Assembly (NCBI GenBank): GCA_029204225.1 | Contig: CM055097.1 | Span: 33,542,804-33,606,803, forward strand | Direction of reading: 5' to 3' | Length of the DNA: 64,000 bases | Origin: Diphasiastrum complanatum | Lineage: Eukaryota > Streptophyta > Lycopodiopsida > Lycopodiales > Lycopodiaceae | Shown: one piece after another, positions 35,951 to 48,388 of the stretch | Layout of the letters: every line of letters begins with the position of its first letter | Position numbering within the stretch: the first letter of the stretch is position 1 | Translations under genes and position numbers: made by a program | The notes under the pieces: model-generated | Databases searched by the model: none | Seen by the model: the letters and a program-made list of their open reading frames with translations, nothing else | Told to the model about the DNA's origin: nothing

Positions 35951-37064
35951 TAGGGCCCTTTTTGGACTCAAAAAGGGCCTCTTCACTAATTATAATTAGT
36001 GTTAATGACGACATGTGTACCAATGAGAGAGTGACAACTGAGATGGAATGGTCCATATGACATGGCATATCTAATGGTGTAAATTAGATCTTCAGATTCT
36101 AACCCACCCACTAACCCTCCTCTAACTCTACTTCCTCAACCCCTAATAATGATGATATGACAAGTCTCAAATTTGAATTTTAAATGAAAATAAGGCATGG
36201 GGGTACAAAGCACCCCCCCGCCCCCCCCACCTTGTACCCTACCCTGCCCCCCCTTTGTCCTTTTCTCCACCTCCTCGGGGCTTCAGGCACATCGCGGACC
36301 ACCACCACCCCTCCGAGCCGCTAGGTTAGTTGGGTGCCCAGGGCCCTGGAGGCCACACATACCCCCCCCTTGTCCTTTTTCTCCTCCTCATTGTCCTTTT
36401 CTTGCGGACCACCAGCCCCCCCCATCCTTTTCTCCTCTACGTCCATCCTTTCATGTCCATCCGTTGGCTTGGTTTGGCGCGCGATGGGTGCGCTCTCCCA
36501 CGTAAACCTCCCCCTCCCTCAGGCCAGTACAAATGGTGGGTGGCCCGAGGAGGGAGGGGCGTATGTGTGGCCTACGGGGCTCTGGGTGCCCAACTAACCC
36601 AGCGGCCCGGAGGGGTGGTGGTGGTCCACGATGTGCCTGAAGCCCCGAGGAGGAGGATAAAAGGACAAAGGGGGGGCGGGGTAGGGTACAAGGGGGGATG
36701 GGGGGGGGGGCTTTGTACCGCCATGCCCCCTCCCTCAAATTTTTTTTTTGAATTTGCTTTTCAAAATGGGGGCCCAAAGGGTTATTGGGCCCCCCTTTTT
36801 TTTTATTCTAAGTTGAAAAAAGCCCATATTTGAAGGCTTCAAAAATTGAAGCCTTCATATTGGATTTAAAATTTTAGGCTATAATAAAATCTGGTGTCCT
36901 TGCTATATTACACTAGGTTCAAGTAGAGCCTATTGAAATGTGAGTTACCCCATGATAAATCCAGGGTGAACTGCCACATAGGATACTTAATGAGTTAATT
37001 AATCCTAATTAGCAAACATGTTTAGGCAAGGAAGAGGCCCTTTTTTAGTCCAAAAAGGGCCCTA
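35951..37064. mobile_element. 1.1-kb TIR/fold-back element inserted in gypsy RT
   Basis: Left end TAGGGCCCTTTTTGGACT and right end (reverse complement) the same 18 bases, continuing as a ~33-bp imperfect TIR ending GGGCCTCTTC. The sequence bounded by GGGCCC is flanked by TA on both sides (TTA left, TAA right), which fits a TA or TWA target as in mariner or Harbinger types. Each terminus is itself palindromic (GGCCCTTTTTG/CAAAAAGGGCC). Inside are GC-rich arms of about 180 bp in inverted orientation (36191-36370 and 36553-36731). No transposase is encoded. Interruption of a recognisable RT frame defines the insertion unambiguously. Confidence 0.88.
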
Positions 37065-37850
37065 ATGCTAGAAAAATGTCAGATTTGGGTCGCTCATGGA
37101 GTTGTTCTTGGACACATGATTTCAAGATATGGAATTGCTACAGATTATTTCAAAATCAAGGTCATTGTGGAGTTATCTCCACTAAGAACAATTTGAGAAG
37201 TTTACATTTTTATGGTTCATGCAAATTATTATCGAATATTTATTCTATTCTTTGCGGAGTTGGCACGACTTATATATAAGCTGATTGTTGTACCAATTTG
37301 GACAACTAAGGCATTGGAAGCATTTGAAAAATTGAAGGAAGCCTTAGCTTTTGCACTGGTCCTCCGAGCTCCAAACTGAACAATTGAATTTCATGTGCAT
37401 ATGGACACATCAAAATATGTCATTGGATCAATTTTGACGCAACCAGGAGAATACAAGGAGGATTTTTCAATCGACAACTTAGTGATTCTGAAAAGAATTA
37501 TTCCACCACGGAACGCGAAGCGTTGGCTATTTTCAGTGAAGAAATTTCGACACTATTTGATGGCAACACACTTTGCATTTTATACTAACCATCAGCCATT
37601 GCTTTATCTAGTAAACAAGACATGCAATACGAGACACATTGCAAGATGGTTACTATTATTAAAAGAATTTGATTTTCGAGTTGTGGTTCGGAAGGGTAAA
37701 TAACATTATCTTGACGATCATGTCTCAAGAATAAAGACAACACCTGTCAATACTGAAGTGGATGACAAACTACTAGATGCTGCATTATTTTATGTTGAAG
37801 TAGTACTTGAGTGGGCAGCTGATATTGTTGAATATATGATGTTAGGCCAA
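37065..37850 (+). pseudogene. Ty3/gypsy RT end and RNase H-like region, 3' part of split copy
   Basis: Continues the RT (IWVAHGVVLGHMISRYGIATDY, HANYYRIFILFFAELARLIYKL) and enters the RT-associated RNase H (KALEAFEKLKEALA, FHVHMDTSKYVIGSIL, KKFRHYLMATHFAFYTNHQPL, ARWLLLLKEFDFRVVVRKGK). Stops occur near 37195, 37378 and 37700. The end (LEWAADIVEYMMLGQ) runs in frame into copia RNase H. Confidence 0.85.
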
Positions 37851-38414
37851 CGTAATGAATCTCTAAACAAAGTTCCAGACTTAACTCATTGGAAAGCACT
37901 AACAAAGGTCATGAAGTACATCCAAGCAATGAAAACTCTCAGCATCTGCTACGGAGGCAGCCACACTGCCAACATCCTTGAAGCCTACACAGATGTGGAT
38001 TGGGTAGGAGATGTTGACACTAGAAAATCAACTTCTAGATTTGTATTTTTATACAAACAAGGCCCAATCTCATGGAACAGCTGGAAGCAGACGAAGGAAT
38101 CTGAATACATAGTTGCCACAAATGCAACCAAAGAGGCAATTTGGCTAAGGCAACTGCTTGCAGACATCAACCTTGCACAAACACTTCCTACAATAATCTA
38201 TTGTGACAATCAAAGCACAATAGCGTTATCTCTCAATCCACAATTTCACTCTCGAAGCAAACATATCAAAATTAGGTATTATTACCTTACAGAAAAAGTG
38301 AATAGAAAGGAAGTAGCATTGGTCTTCTGTAGGACAAACTACATGGTAGCAAATTACTTCACAAAGGCTCTATCAAAGGAGCAACATCTCGGATTTAACG
38401 ATATGCTAATCTAA
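37851..38414 (+). pseudogene. Ty1/copia RNase H, fused in frame to gypsy tail
   Basis: The 218-aa ORF from 37758 starts as gypsy (about residues 1-32) and then becomes copia RNase H: HWKALTKVMKYIQ, AYTDVDWVGDVDTRKST (the first RNase H Asp), GPISWNSWKQ, ESEYIVATNATKEAIWLRQLL with the catalytic Glu, YCDNQSTIALSLNP with the next Asp, HIKIRYYYLTEKV and ANYFTKALSKEQH. This part has no stops. It ends 36 bp before the polypurine tract and LTR, as expected of a copia 3' end. The 5' part of this copia element is missing. Confidence 0.88.
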
Positions 38415-38440
38415 ATATCAATGTTTTTCAAGATCCTCAT

Positions 38441-38450
38441 TAAGAGGGAG
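38441..38450 (+). promoter_or_regulatory. Polypurine tract of copia element
   Basis: TAAGAGGGAG directly abuts the TGTTAGATTT start of the LTR. It primes plus-strand DNA synthesis in LTR elements. Confidence 0.75.
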
Positions 38451-39270
38451 TGTTAGATTTCTTATGCTCAGCCTTAAAGAAAAATCGTTCAAGTAATGAG
38501 CATCTTGAAAAATCAAAGGCCGACTACATGTTTTCGGACCTTCACATTTTTTTCTTTGAGATTTTCTTATGCCTTAACCGTTTTCGTCTTTTTTGCCTTT
38601 TTCGCACTTTCACGAAAAATGTGACAAACCGGCCAGAATGTTTTAGAATCCATTTATGGCCTACCTTCGGCATTTTCATTTTTTCCTACCTTCAGCTTTT
38701 TCCACTTTTTTTCTTGCCTTCGCTCTAAGGGCACCTTCAGGTTTTACATGCCTTAGTCTAAAGGCACCTTCGAGTTTTTCGGCCTCAGTCTAAAGGCACC
38801 TTCGGATTTTTCGGGTTTTCTCGCAGTGGCAAACCGACGTCGCCAACTTAGCATCAACCCTAAAAACAGCTGGACCGCTAAATATCCCAAGGGCGGTTAC
38901 CAACTTTGTACATATACAAAGACTAATGTAAATGACATTTAAGGCATATAAGATATTTTGTTTCTCAACACTTGTAAATATATATACAAGCTGAATCAAG
39001 CTATGTAAGTGTTCTTTTTAATCAATCAGAGTTATATGTAGACAACGTTATCATGCTCAAGAAGCTGAAGTTATTACTTCAAGCCATTGTACTCACTATT
39101 GATAATAATCAGAGTGCAATTTTGTCTCACTATTGTATTGTTCATTTGTGTAATCTGTATGAATCATTCTACTTGAATATGTCTGCTGCTAACTGTTGCG
39201 TTTTTGTTCCTACACGCCTACGCTCAAAGCTTTGAGCTTCCGCTGCCAGTCATCCCCACGTTTTACGACA
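38451..39270 (+). repeat. Ty1/copia 3' LTR
   Basis: Starts TGTTAGATTT right after the PPT. A related but shortened copy lies inverted at 53850-54203, and comparing the two places the end at TTTTACGACA (39270). An alternative end is TTCCTACA at 39214. Shared blocks include CGTTCAAGTAATGAGCATCTT, GCCGACTACATGTTTTCGGA, TTGCGTTTTTGTTCCTACAC and GAGCTTCCGCTGC. TATATATACAAG near 38980 and TTGTTCCTACA near the end fit the LTR promoter and R regions. Confidence 0.8.
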
Positions 39271-39819
39271 CCCTAATGGTGTCCAATCCTAACCAAAATT
39301 CATGAAAGCCTTAGGATAGCTTCATAACACCTTTAAAAACGTGCTTATCAACTATTGGCTAAGAATTTTGAGATCTACCACAAAATTTGTCCAAAAAACA
39401 TAAAAAAACCATGATTTTTGACCATTTTTGACCAAAATTTGTGGGTCAAATCCACAAATAGGTGCTGTCAGTTCCAAATCCCTGTAAATCCATTACATTA
39501 ACTACAAGTTCTGATTTCAGCCAAATATGATTTCTATAGCCCATTTCTAGTCCAAAAACCCCAATTTTTGGTCCAAAATCACTATCTAATCATCTTTTTG
39601 ACTATTCAAACATTATGCAATTATTAGATCCAATCATTAATGAATGTAAAACAATAAGTACACTCTGGAAAACGTACTACATCAGTACCTATGATCAATT
39701 CCAAACAAAAAACTTCAATTCTAGGTGAAAAAATCACTAAAACCATCAAAAATCATTTGATTTTCATCAAAATATATGGAAAAAATCCATAATTATGATC
39801 TTTAGGCTGAAAGTACATT
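39271..39819. other. AT-rich, no gene seen
   Basis: Between the copia LTR and the gag remnant. Contains TTTTTGACC/CCAAAATTTG-type inverted words but no defined element. Confidence 0.45.
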
Positions 39820-40030
39820 TAGAGACTTGCTAAGCACATAGTCTTGTGCACTGTCCTCACTTCTGCTCATGCTTTGAAAGATTTGGTTTCTAAGCATGAG
39901 GACTCTAGAAGTGTTGCTTGATTCATAGATTCATTTCAAAGAATCCCAAGCCTCTTTAGCATGAGTACAAAATGATACTTCTCTCAAAAGATCATTACTT
40001 ACATTCATCTTCACACAATGAAGTGCTAGC
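39820..40030 (-). pseudogene. Ty1/copia gag (UBN2) remnant
   Basis: Minus strand: RLALHCVKMNVSNDLLREVS, THAKEAWDSLK, stop, IYESSNTSRVLMLRNQIFQS, MSRSEDSAQDYV. The KEAWDSLK-x-IYESSN-x-x-R block is diagnostic of copia Gag. The knuckle and later domains are absent. Confidence 0.82.
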
Positions 40031-41217
40031 CTAGATCTTTGTTTACAGATTCTCTACTTCAGAATTTGTTGGCTTCTTTTCTTTTTTTGTTCTAGTTTTT
40101 TCTTCTTGTTCCAGAATATTTTCAAGGTCAGTTCTACCTGTTATCAGGCTTTCTGAGCATTTTCTGGATGTTTCCTTGTTAATACATTGCCCAGAACTAG
40201 GCAGAATGAACAGATTTCAAAGTTGTGGTATATTTGTCCTGCTTGTCAGAGGACAACTCAGGGTCGTTCACTCTTGAAAGCACTCACACTCAATTAGTAA
40301 TGCAAGCCATGAACATTCATTTACAGATTAGCATGCAGCCTAAATGAACGTTCAACAGTTTCTACAACTACCTTCCTACAAAAATGAGTTACAATAAGAT
40401 CCTACAACTAAAACTAATCTACACATACATTTCACAAAACAAGAACAAGAAATGAACTAAACTAGACATCATTTTAGAAGTCCAAGAATAAAAAAACCAA
40501 CCAGTCTTTTGATTATTGGACATCTCATGAACATCAAGAACAGGGTTGTAAGGGGATATGCAAGAATTACATCACAAACCCAGACTATTTAGAAAACCTG
40601 AATGTTGGTTCCTACATTAATCCACAAACAAGAAATGAAATCTAATCCACTCTAGGAAAGCAGAAAAACTAATTCACTCTATTATCCACAACCACACACA
40701 AAGGATGGAGGGACAAGATCATACATGCATCACTCAAGAAACAAGCATGACCAAGGAGCTCAATGAATGCACCAAACTCGTGGAGGCTCTTCTCATTTCA
40801 GCATGGAGTAGGTACAATACACAAAAAGCTCCTCTTCTCAAAGAGGGAGTCTCTTAAATAAGCAAGAGAGCTCCTTAGGTGACATCCTAATGGCATTTCC
40901 ACATTACACAAATTACAAGTGGAATAATGCTCTCCACTAGAGGTCACCATCAAAAAGTGGCTCACTCTACTTTCTTTAAGAGGGGTCTACTTGCATTTAT
41001 TACTTTGCCTAGAAATATTAGTTCCTACATGGTCATTCCATCTTCCGGGATTCACCATGAGGCTTACACAGTTCTTGATTGTCATTCCTAACTAGCATTC
41101 CTGGGCTCTCAGTCTTTGTTTGTCTCATCTTCTCATAGACCTCCTCGATCTAAGGTGAGAGGTGCTCTTGGGTAGCTCTGGCCGAGTATTTTGGGAATTT
41201 TTCAGAATCAGCCAACA
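40031..41217. other. AT-rich intergenic, no gene seen
   Basis: No supportable feature. Confidence 0.45.
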
Positions 41218-42570
41218 TCATCCCACCCCTAATGTGTTGCAGGACCCACTACAACGCATATTGAATGATGTCGCTCTGGTTCCGTATTGGCATCTTCGAT
41301 CGTCACCTGGAAAAGCGTAGATCTTCGTTCTCTTGCGTAAAACCAAGTGCTTATTGTTGCCAGTCTTTATCAAAAAATGGCTTCGCAATCTGCCGCAATG
41401 TAACCAGAATGTCTTATTGCTGCAAGTGGTTGAAATTTTCAAAATTGGAGCTCCCAGCAACTTGACAATCTTGCATGCTTGAGTGCTTCCCGCATGTCTT
41501 TTTCTCTTATCACTTGTATCTGCCATTGACAGTTTCATCTCTGGTTTCTTGGCAGGCACTAACTTTTGGAATGTCTGTATCCTCCATTTTGCTTCTAGGC
41601 GTTTCTGTAGTTCCTCTCTTAGTTGAAAATCTTGTCAATGCTCTTTCCAGATAGGTTGCACAAACCTTGGTTATCAGTATTCAAAGGAATGGACTCATCA
41701 ACACATTGGTGGTAGGAACAAATTGGATGGGTTGATGACGGTAGGAAAAGATGATGAACGCTTGGTGGAAGGGTGAAGGAACTGATAGTTCTTCAGTTAT
41801 AGCCTTGGACTCTTACAATGTCGAGCTTTGACCACCACTTGCTGGGTGAGGAGCTCACTTTATTTTTCAAGCTCATTGTTGTCTTCATCATTTTGCATTT
41901 TTGCAACTCTTTCTTCCTTTGATCCATTACTTTTGGATCTCTTCGGGCTTCATAGGAGGGGAGGGATTCAACTATCATTGCTCCAGAGAATTTCTTTTGA
42001 TCAGGATCGATCTGACTCAATATTGCTTAAGTTTTTTCCTTTCCTCCTTAGCTTCTTGGATCTTTCTCTTTATTTCTTCTAGTTGCTTTGCCTGCTATTT
42101 AGAACTTTTTGGCTGTAAACCAATGTTATAGGTGGTAGTTGGTTTCCGCAAGACATTTGCAATGATCTATCAACTGCTTCGGTAAGACTATAAAAAAATT
42201 GGAGATTTCTTAGAAGAACAGTGAACTGATGATGAACAAACATATGGAAGGAAGGGTGATACTTTTCCTGCCTTGCTCTTACATGCACAAGAGAAATTGT
42301 TTAAGTTCATTTATCTTGTAAAACTTATTCACTAAGAAATAGAAAAAATGAATATTTTCATATGGCATAACGTACCTTTACATCATTCAATCGAAATTGA
42401 TAGTACTGAGGTAGATTCGAATTGCAACATGTCGAGTTCTGATCGAATGTGATTGAGACACCAATCCTCCTCAACCTCAACCATAGCAAGAATGTTGTCA
42501 CTTCTTCTCACTGTTATTTGAAGTTGTTCTTGATGGTTTATTGCAAAATCTTGATCGAGTGGCTTCACTG
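41218..42570 (-). pseudogene. Degenerate protein-coding region, coiled-coil-like
   Basis: Minus-strand frames joined by stops and frameshifts look protein-derived. 42383-42568 reads QEQLQITVRRSDNILAMVEV then EEDWCLNHIRSELDML. Near 42030-42090 is KQLEEIKRKIQEAKEERKKL, an obvious coiled coil. 41793-42020 reads MSQIDPDQKKFSGAMIVESL and a Lys-rich stretch. I do not recognise the family. It may be a broken host gene with introns or an old element. Confidence 0.28.
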
Positions 42571-42818
42571 AACCAAAAGGACCATTAAGAATTCAAAACA
42601 ACTGAAGTTTAAGCCGATAGATGTCCAATATCTATCCGAAATAGTACAGGGAATTTCATTCCTTGAAGAAGATCAGTAACCACTGTATCCGATATTCCAG
42701 AGACCTTAAAAATCCATCTGGATTTGACATGCTGAATAGGCACATGTCTATTCCACCAAGCACTGGAGTACCCCCCATTTTTGTTCCTAATGGATCACAA
42801 TAATCCATTTATGAAATT

Positions 42819-44003
42819 GTGATTTAACAAAAATCAATACATGGTCTTACCGTCAAATTAAACAACCCTTATGGTTGGTACCAAGATTCTCGAATTCCTA
42901 CCATTTGAGAGTTCCAACTCTTAGAGATAAGGCTCTTAACAATACAAATGTGAACCAAGTGTCCATTCTCAATTCCCATATCACAAGTTCCATTTACAAC
43001 TAGGGTCACTCATGGTCCTATAGATATTCATTATGAATTCAACTTAATGAGCTCACTAACCAGTACTATGCAATTTTCTCACAGGGATTATTTACCAATC
43101 CAAATTACATAACACCATCACATTTACAAACACATGTGTCCCATTTCCTTCCACCCTTAGAAATTTTGGTTACCCAAAAAATTTCATTAGCTAAGGCATT
43201 GGAAACTCCTTAGACACAAATAAATGTTAGGCTGCTTTCCTTTTCCTTACACTGGCTTAAGCATTACTTCATTAAAGTTGTCCATAATTAATGGGAAATT
43301 CATAAATTTGGATTCGGGTACTTCTTTTACAGTACTCGGCACATAAGTTTTTGTCGAATATAGAGCTACCTCCAAAAATTATCACTTTATTTCATTAATT
43401 CGTTAGTAAATCACTTTAACAAGTATCTCAAAAGCTCTAGCTTGCTCAATCCTAATGATCGAAATCATTGAGGACAAGCCTATCAGTGTTCCACCGAGCT
43501 GGAAAGGAAAAAAAAAAAAAACAAACACCATTTAACTCAATTTACTGGGAGTACTGATACTCCATAGTTAAGTGGCTAAATAGCACAATACCAAGGAATT
43601 GAATTCCCTTTCCGAGTACTCCAGTGCTTTAGCTAATAAAATTTTTCCAGTAACCGAAAAGTCTAAGGGTGGAAGGAAATGTGACACATGTATTTGTAAA
43701 TGTGATGGTGTTATGTAATTGGATTGGTAAATAATCCCTGTAAGAAAATTGCATAGCACCGGTTAGTGAGTTTATTAAGTTGAATTCATATTGAATATCT
43801 ATATGACCATGAGTGACCCTAGTTGTAAATGGAAATTGTGATATGGGAATTGAGAATGGACACTTGGTTCACATTTGTTTGTTAAGAGCCTTATTCCTAA
43901 GAGTTGGAACTCTCAAATGGTAGGAATTCGGGTATCTTGGTACCAACCAGAAAGGTTGTTTAATGTAACGGTAAAACCATGTATGGATCCTTGTTAAATC
44001 ACA
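42819..44003. repeat. Large inverted repeat, arms ~390 bp
   Basis: Left arm about 42819-43206, right arm about 43613-44003, spacer about 405 bp. The reverse complement of the right arm matches the left across its whole length, including TGTGATTTAACAA, TTAAACAACC, TGGTACCAAGAT, CGAATTCCTACCATTTGAGA, GTGTCCATTCTCAATTCCCA and TTACATAACACCATCACATT, with scattered mismatches and small indels. No ORF is convincing. A transcript through it would fold into a long duplex. Confidence 0.92.
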
Positions 44004-47000
44004 CCCACTTAGATACTTCTAGCCATTGAATTCTCTCATGCTCCTTAAGTGTTACACAAAGAATACCAATTCACATACCCCCAGTGTTTGTTACATGCCT
44101 GGGAATATCTCGAAAAAACTAATAACTTTCTATCAATCCTAAACCTATGAACCTAGTTCACAAACTTTTCGTTAGGATAGGAAAATTATTCATTCGATCA
44201 ACTTTTCCAGTCAAAGTCTGGAGAATACCATTCTCGAATGTCAGTTTAGGTAGATTTTTTGAAAATCACCTATTTAATCTGACGAAGGCTTTATAACTAA
44301 ATGAAATTCCATAAAGTCGTGGGTCAACCCATCAAAGCATTGGATAGCCCTGAAACCCATTCCTAGTTTAGTTATCTAGTGCATGAAGGTCAAAAGCATA
44401 GATCCCAAAAGGACTTAACCATGCATTGGGACAAAGAACAACTTTCAAAAACCCCAAATTAGGGCTTCAAAGTCCCAAAACCTAGCTTGAAGAAGACTCT
44501 CTTCACGGTTGCTTCAGCTGCCAGCCATAGATTGTTCATTCAGAAGCTCCCCTCCGAAAGACCTCGCTCCTACAACAGGTGATTGCCATCAATGTGTCAT
44601 CTTCACACGATCTACTGCAGGTTACAACTACTTTATGACAAGAAAGGATTCAATAGCTTATAAACTATTTCATTTAGGAATCTGACCTATCTAAAGCAGT
44701 TTTGACAATCATCAGATTGACTGAACAAGGACAATCTCGGGTTTCCTCCACGTGCTTCATCCAAAGTAGCCTTTGTTGTGAAAAAACGTCCAACAGCCTC
44801 ACTTCTGCTCACTCATCTATTAGTCAGTGTGTTCATCAACACCTCAACTTTTCAACCTTAGAATGTGATTGGATCCCATGATCCAATAGAATGAGAGTGA
44901 TAGAATGAGATCATGCAGCACTTCCATTTTTGCATCCCTATAAAATAGGACACGTTTTGACTCTCCAAGGAGCTCGAGGTTAGGTCCACGATATGTATGC
45001 CTAATCAAAGCCTAATTGTGCTCATGATATGTACAAATGATGTGGAGAATAAGGTCCAACCTCATGATGACACATGGCATTAAAATAACTAGTTAGCTTT
45101 TTATCATTTTTCACAATAATTGGTCTATTATGCTATAAGTTTTGTTGGCAAGTCCCTTCCAGAAGAGTATTTATGTTGTTTTCTCTTGAGATACAAACAT
45201 GACTAGTTGAGCTCCAATGGCCCCCTCGCTTTCACACATGGTTTAATTTTGAAATTGACTTGGACATTTGAATACAATCATGTTTTTAAGAATCAATATG
45301 CCTTCAAATTAAATTCACATTAGTATAATGAAGAATGCAAATTTTCTCTAGCTTTTAGTACACCCTTTCATACTCATTTGTTCATATAACTCTCAGTACA
45401 TTGGTAGTTAGCCTTAACTTTTGAGTTCACGCAACTTGTATGAATGCACAATTTGTACAACTGTGACAAGTGTTTACTCGATCCACTTCTAATGAACAAA
45501 ATCGATTAGAAATGTATCAGACAACTAACCAATTTCAAATTTGACCAATTTTGGAATTCAACATAAAAAGAAAAAATTTAGTTTGACTTTCTATCTGAGA
45601 GTATTCCACTCCAAAAGTTAAAATGATGTTACAGTATTACACTGTCGACAACTCAAGTATAGATTTGCATTCTAGTTTGAAAACTTTTCACATAACGTTT
45701 GATATGAGAATGTCTTTTATTTACCACAAAAAATCGTGGTTTGAACTATTTTCACGTTTTGGTGGTTGATTTTAAGTTTGACGATTCTATGATTGTATCC
45801 TAGTACATTGTTCTAAAATGTGATTTCTACCAATATATTATTCTTTAGGATTGAAACTAATCGATCCCTTGAGGTTATAGGTGTTACGACCCTCAAGATA
45901 TCATTAAGTTTGAGTTTAAAACCATCGAATAATATGAAATACCCAGACAGAATGAATGTTGGACTCTTTATCTTGGAAAAAGTTTTTTTTCTTCTAGATA
46001 CAGATTTAAGAGTCGCTGAAATCCTATTTGTGGGATTTCTATTCATGTAATTTCATATTCTTAGTTTTTGATAGTTTATTAACATATATTCTAGTATTAA
46101 TGCAAGGGATTTTTTCTTCAAAAGTCTACTCTAGCATTGATGCAAGAGAAAAATTTTCTATCAAGGGACAAACCATTCATATTTTTCCATTGCAGTTGTT
46201 TTTGTATCTATCTATACTTGAATGCAAGCATATATTATGCATAAGAAATTTAAAATTGGAAATTGTGCTAACATTTAATCTCCAAGCAAGAATGCTTCTT
46301 ACAATCATACTAGAAACTTTTGTAAGTTTTCATTTCTGTTTTTCAAGGCTTTTTAAACTGCAAGGTCCTACTTGTTGACCTATGGGCATTACAACAATAC
46401 AATATAGGTAATCTATAGTTTGGTAAATTAAGGCTTGAACACTGTAACATTAGTAAGATAATTCTAGAACGAGAATGTTTTTATGCGATGAAAAGTCCAA
46501 GTAGATCAAAAATGTGATTTTGGGACCCAAATAATTTGTATGCCATGGAAAATCCTCAACACTTTAAACTTTTGTATCTCCTGAATTCAAGCACCCACCA
46601 GCCTAAGTTCATTTGGCCAAGACTCCAATGTACTGATATATGATGGGCTCTAAAGAAGTTACCTCTCTCATATTCATGACAATCATATTATCTTCAACTT
46701 TTGTATAATGTCCTCTTTGCAAATGGGTAAAATGCTAATGATCAAATGACTATCTATTCTAACATGTCCATTGTGTTGTATTTAAGTTAGAACTCAGCTT
46801 GCGAAGTATACTACTCATTTTGTTCGAATGTGATATTCTCAATCATACGCACTATTAATAGAAAGGATTTGCATTTTGCTATTCATCCTTGAGTTGGGTT
46901 TTTGTGAAGGACATGGTTGCAAATGTTGTATTTGGTGAAGTTCAGTTGCTTCACTGAATTAATATTTTTCATAAAAGTTGATAACAATTATAGGGGCCAA

Positions 47001-48388
47001 TTTCAGTATCAATAACTAGATTGTGATCTAAGAAAGTGACATGACCTCAATATGATGCTCCATGACATAACGAGATTTGGAGGCAAATTATGCTTTGAAA
47101 TAATCCAAAGCATAGGGGCCAATTTCTAGTATAAATAGGCAAATTATGAGTAGCAAAAACCTTGCACCTCAAAGAAAGCTCTCAAAAAAGAACCTTGGAG
47201 GCAAATTACATAAATGAATATTCAAACCATAACAAATGCACCTTATAAAAATTTGTAGCCGCTATGCTAGAGATGACCTTGTCGTTCTTTATGCACGAGG
47301 GAGGATTTTCTAGTCACCTTACCATGATGTTTAGAGAGCAAATTTGTGAAAATTCATTTTCCAACAAATGGATTAACTTTATACACTATTGGTGGCTCGC
47401 CATGATTCATGAATGAGTTCTCACATCTAGATTTGTGAGCCAAGAAAAACACAATTATGTGTCTCATAGTAGCTCTAAACTACTTATTATCATAGCTAAT
47501 GGGTGGTCATTTGCTACCACTTGGAGATAATTGTTTCAAGCTATTGTAAACTAAAAATTTGTACGGATTCTTGTCATGGGATACAAGAGTTACATATGAG
47601 GTTTGCCATAACTAGTTTGCAAATTTAAGCTTTGTAAGGAAGTATTTACACGAGTGACATATACAAAAGTGATTGATGTGTACGTCTCACCCCTATCGAA
47701 GCTCTAAATATAGCACAACTACAAATTGTATATATCATCCCATGTGTGTTAGATACCATGTACATGTATGATGTATGAAAGTAATCTTGATTGGGGTTTG
47801 AAGCACAATATTACTTTATGCTTGATAGCAAACCTCAAGATAACTAATTTGTGAAAGTAACTGTCATTGGGATTTCAAGCACCTAAGGATTATTATAGGC
47901 TTGATAGCAAGAACTTCTCACAAACATCGTCGTCTTTTTGACAATATTTGTAGGACTGTATTTGGCACAATTACTTGCCCTAACTTCAACATCTTTTTAA
48001 CAATATTTTGCAATAATATATCAAGAAATTGGATTGGGACTTCACATAAAGCACAATTACATCACTCATCAATCACCCAATGACCTATATTATGCACATA
48101 ACTAATGTGCAAAAGTAGTCATGCCACCTCTGAATTCTTCTACCCTTGATAATAATAACTTGGCAAATCAAATCTCAGCATGTTTTCAAACAGCATTTGC
48201 AACACTATACCAAGAAGTTACAATGCATCAAAAATACTACTAACGTATCCCTGAAAAAAAAATGGCTACTATGGTTTTACTTGATTCAACTTTCAGCTAA
48301 CTCTGCCAATTAGTAGCTGCGTTCCACAGAAATCAAAATCTTCCTTTGTACCTGATTTTTAGCCTGTAAAAGAACCAATCACAAAGAG
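44004..48388. other. AT-rich intergenic, no gene seen
   Basis: Short unrecognised ORFs only. Near 47774-47930 a diverged ~78-bp repeat (GAAAGTAA, ATTGGGGTTTGAAGCAC or ATTGGGATTTCAAGCAC, GCTTGATAGCAA) occurs twice. 46020-46060 resembles 24950-25000 (GAAATCCTATT, TGGGATTTC, ATTCATGT). The last ~300 bp is probably the 3' flank of the DUF740-like gene. Confidence 0.45.

Noticed and set aside
36197-36833. Pro-rich ORFs up to 167 aa on both strands
   Set aside because: They sit in the inverted GC-rich arms of the TIR element and mirror each other.
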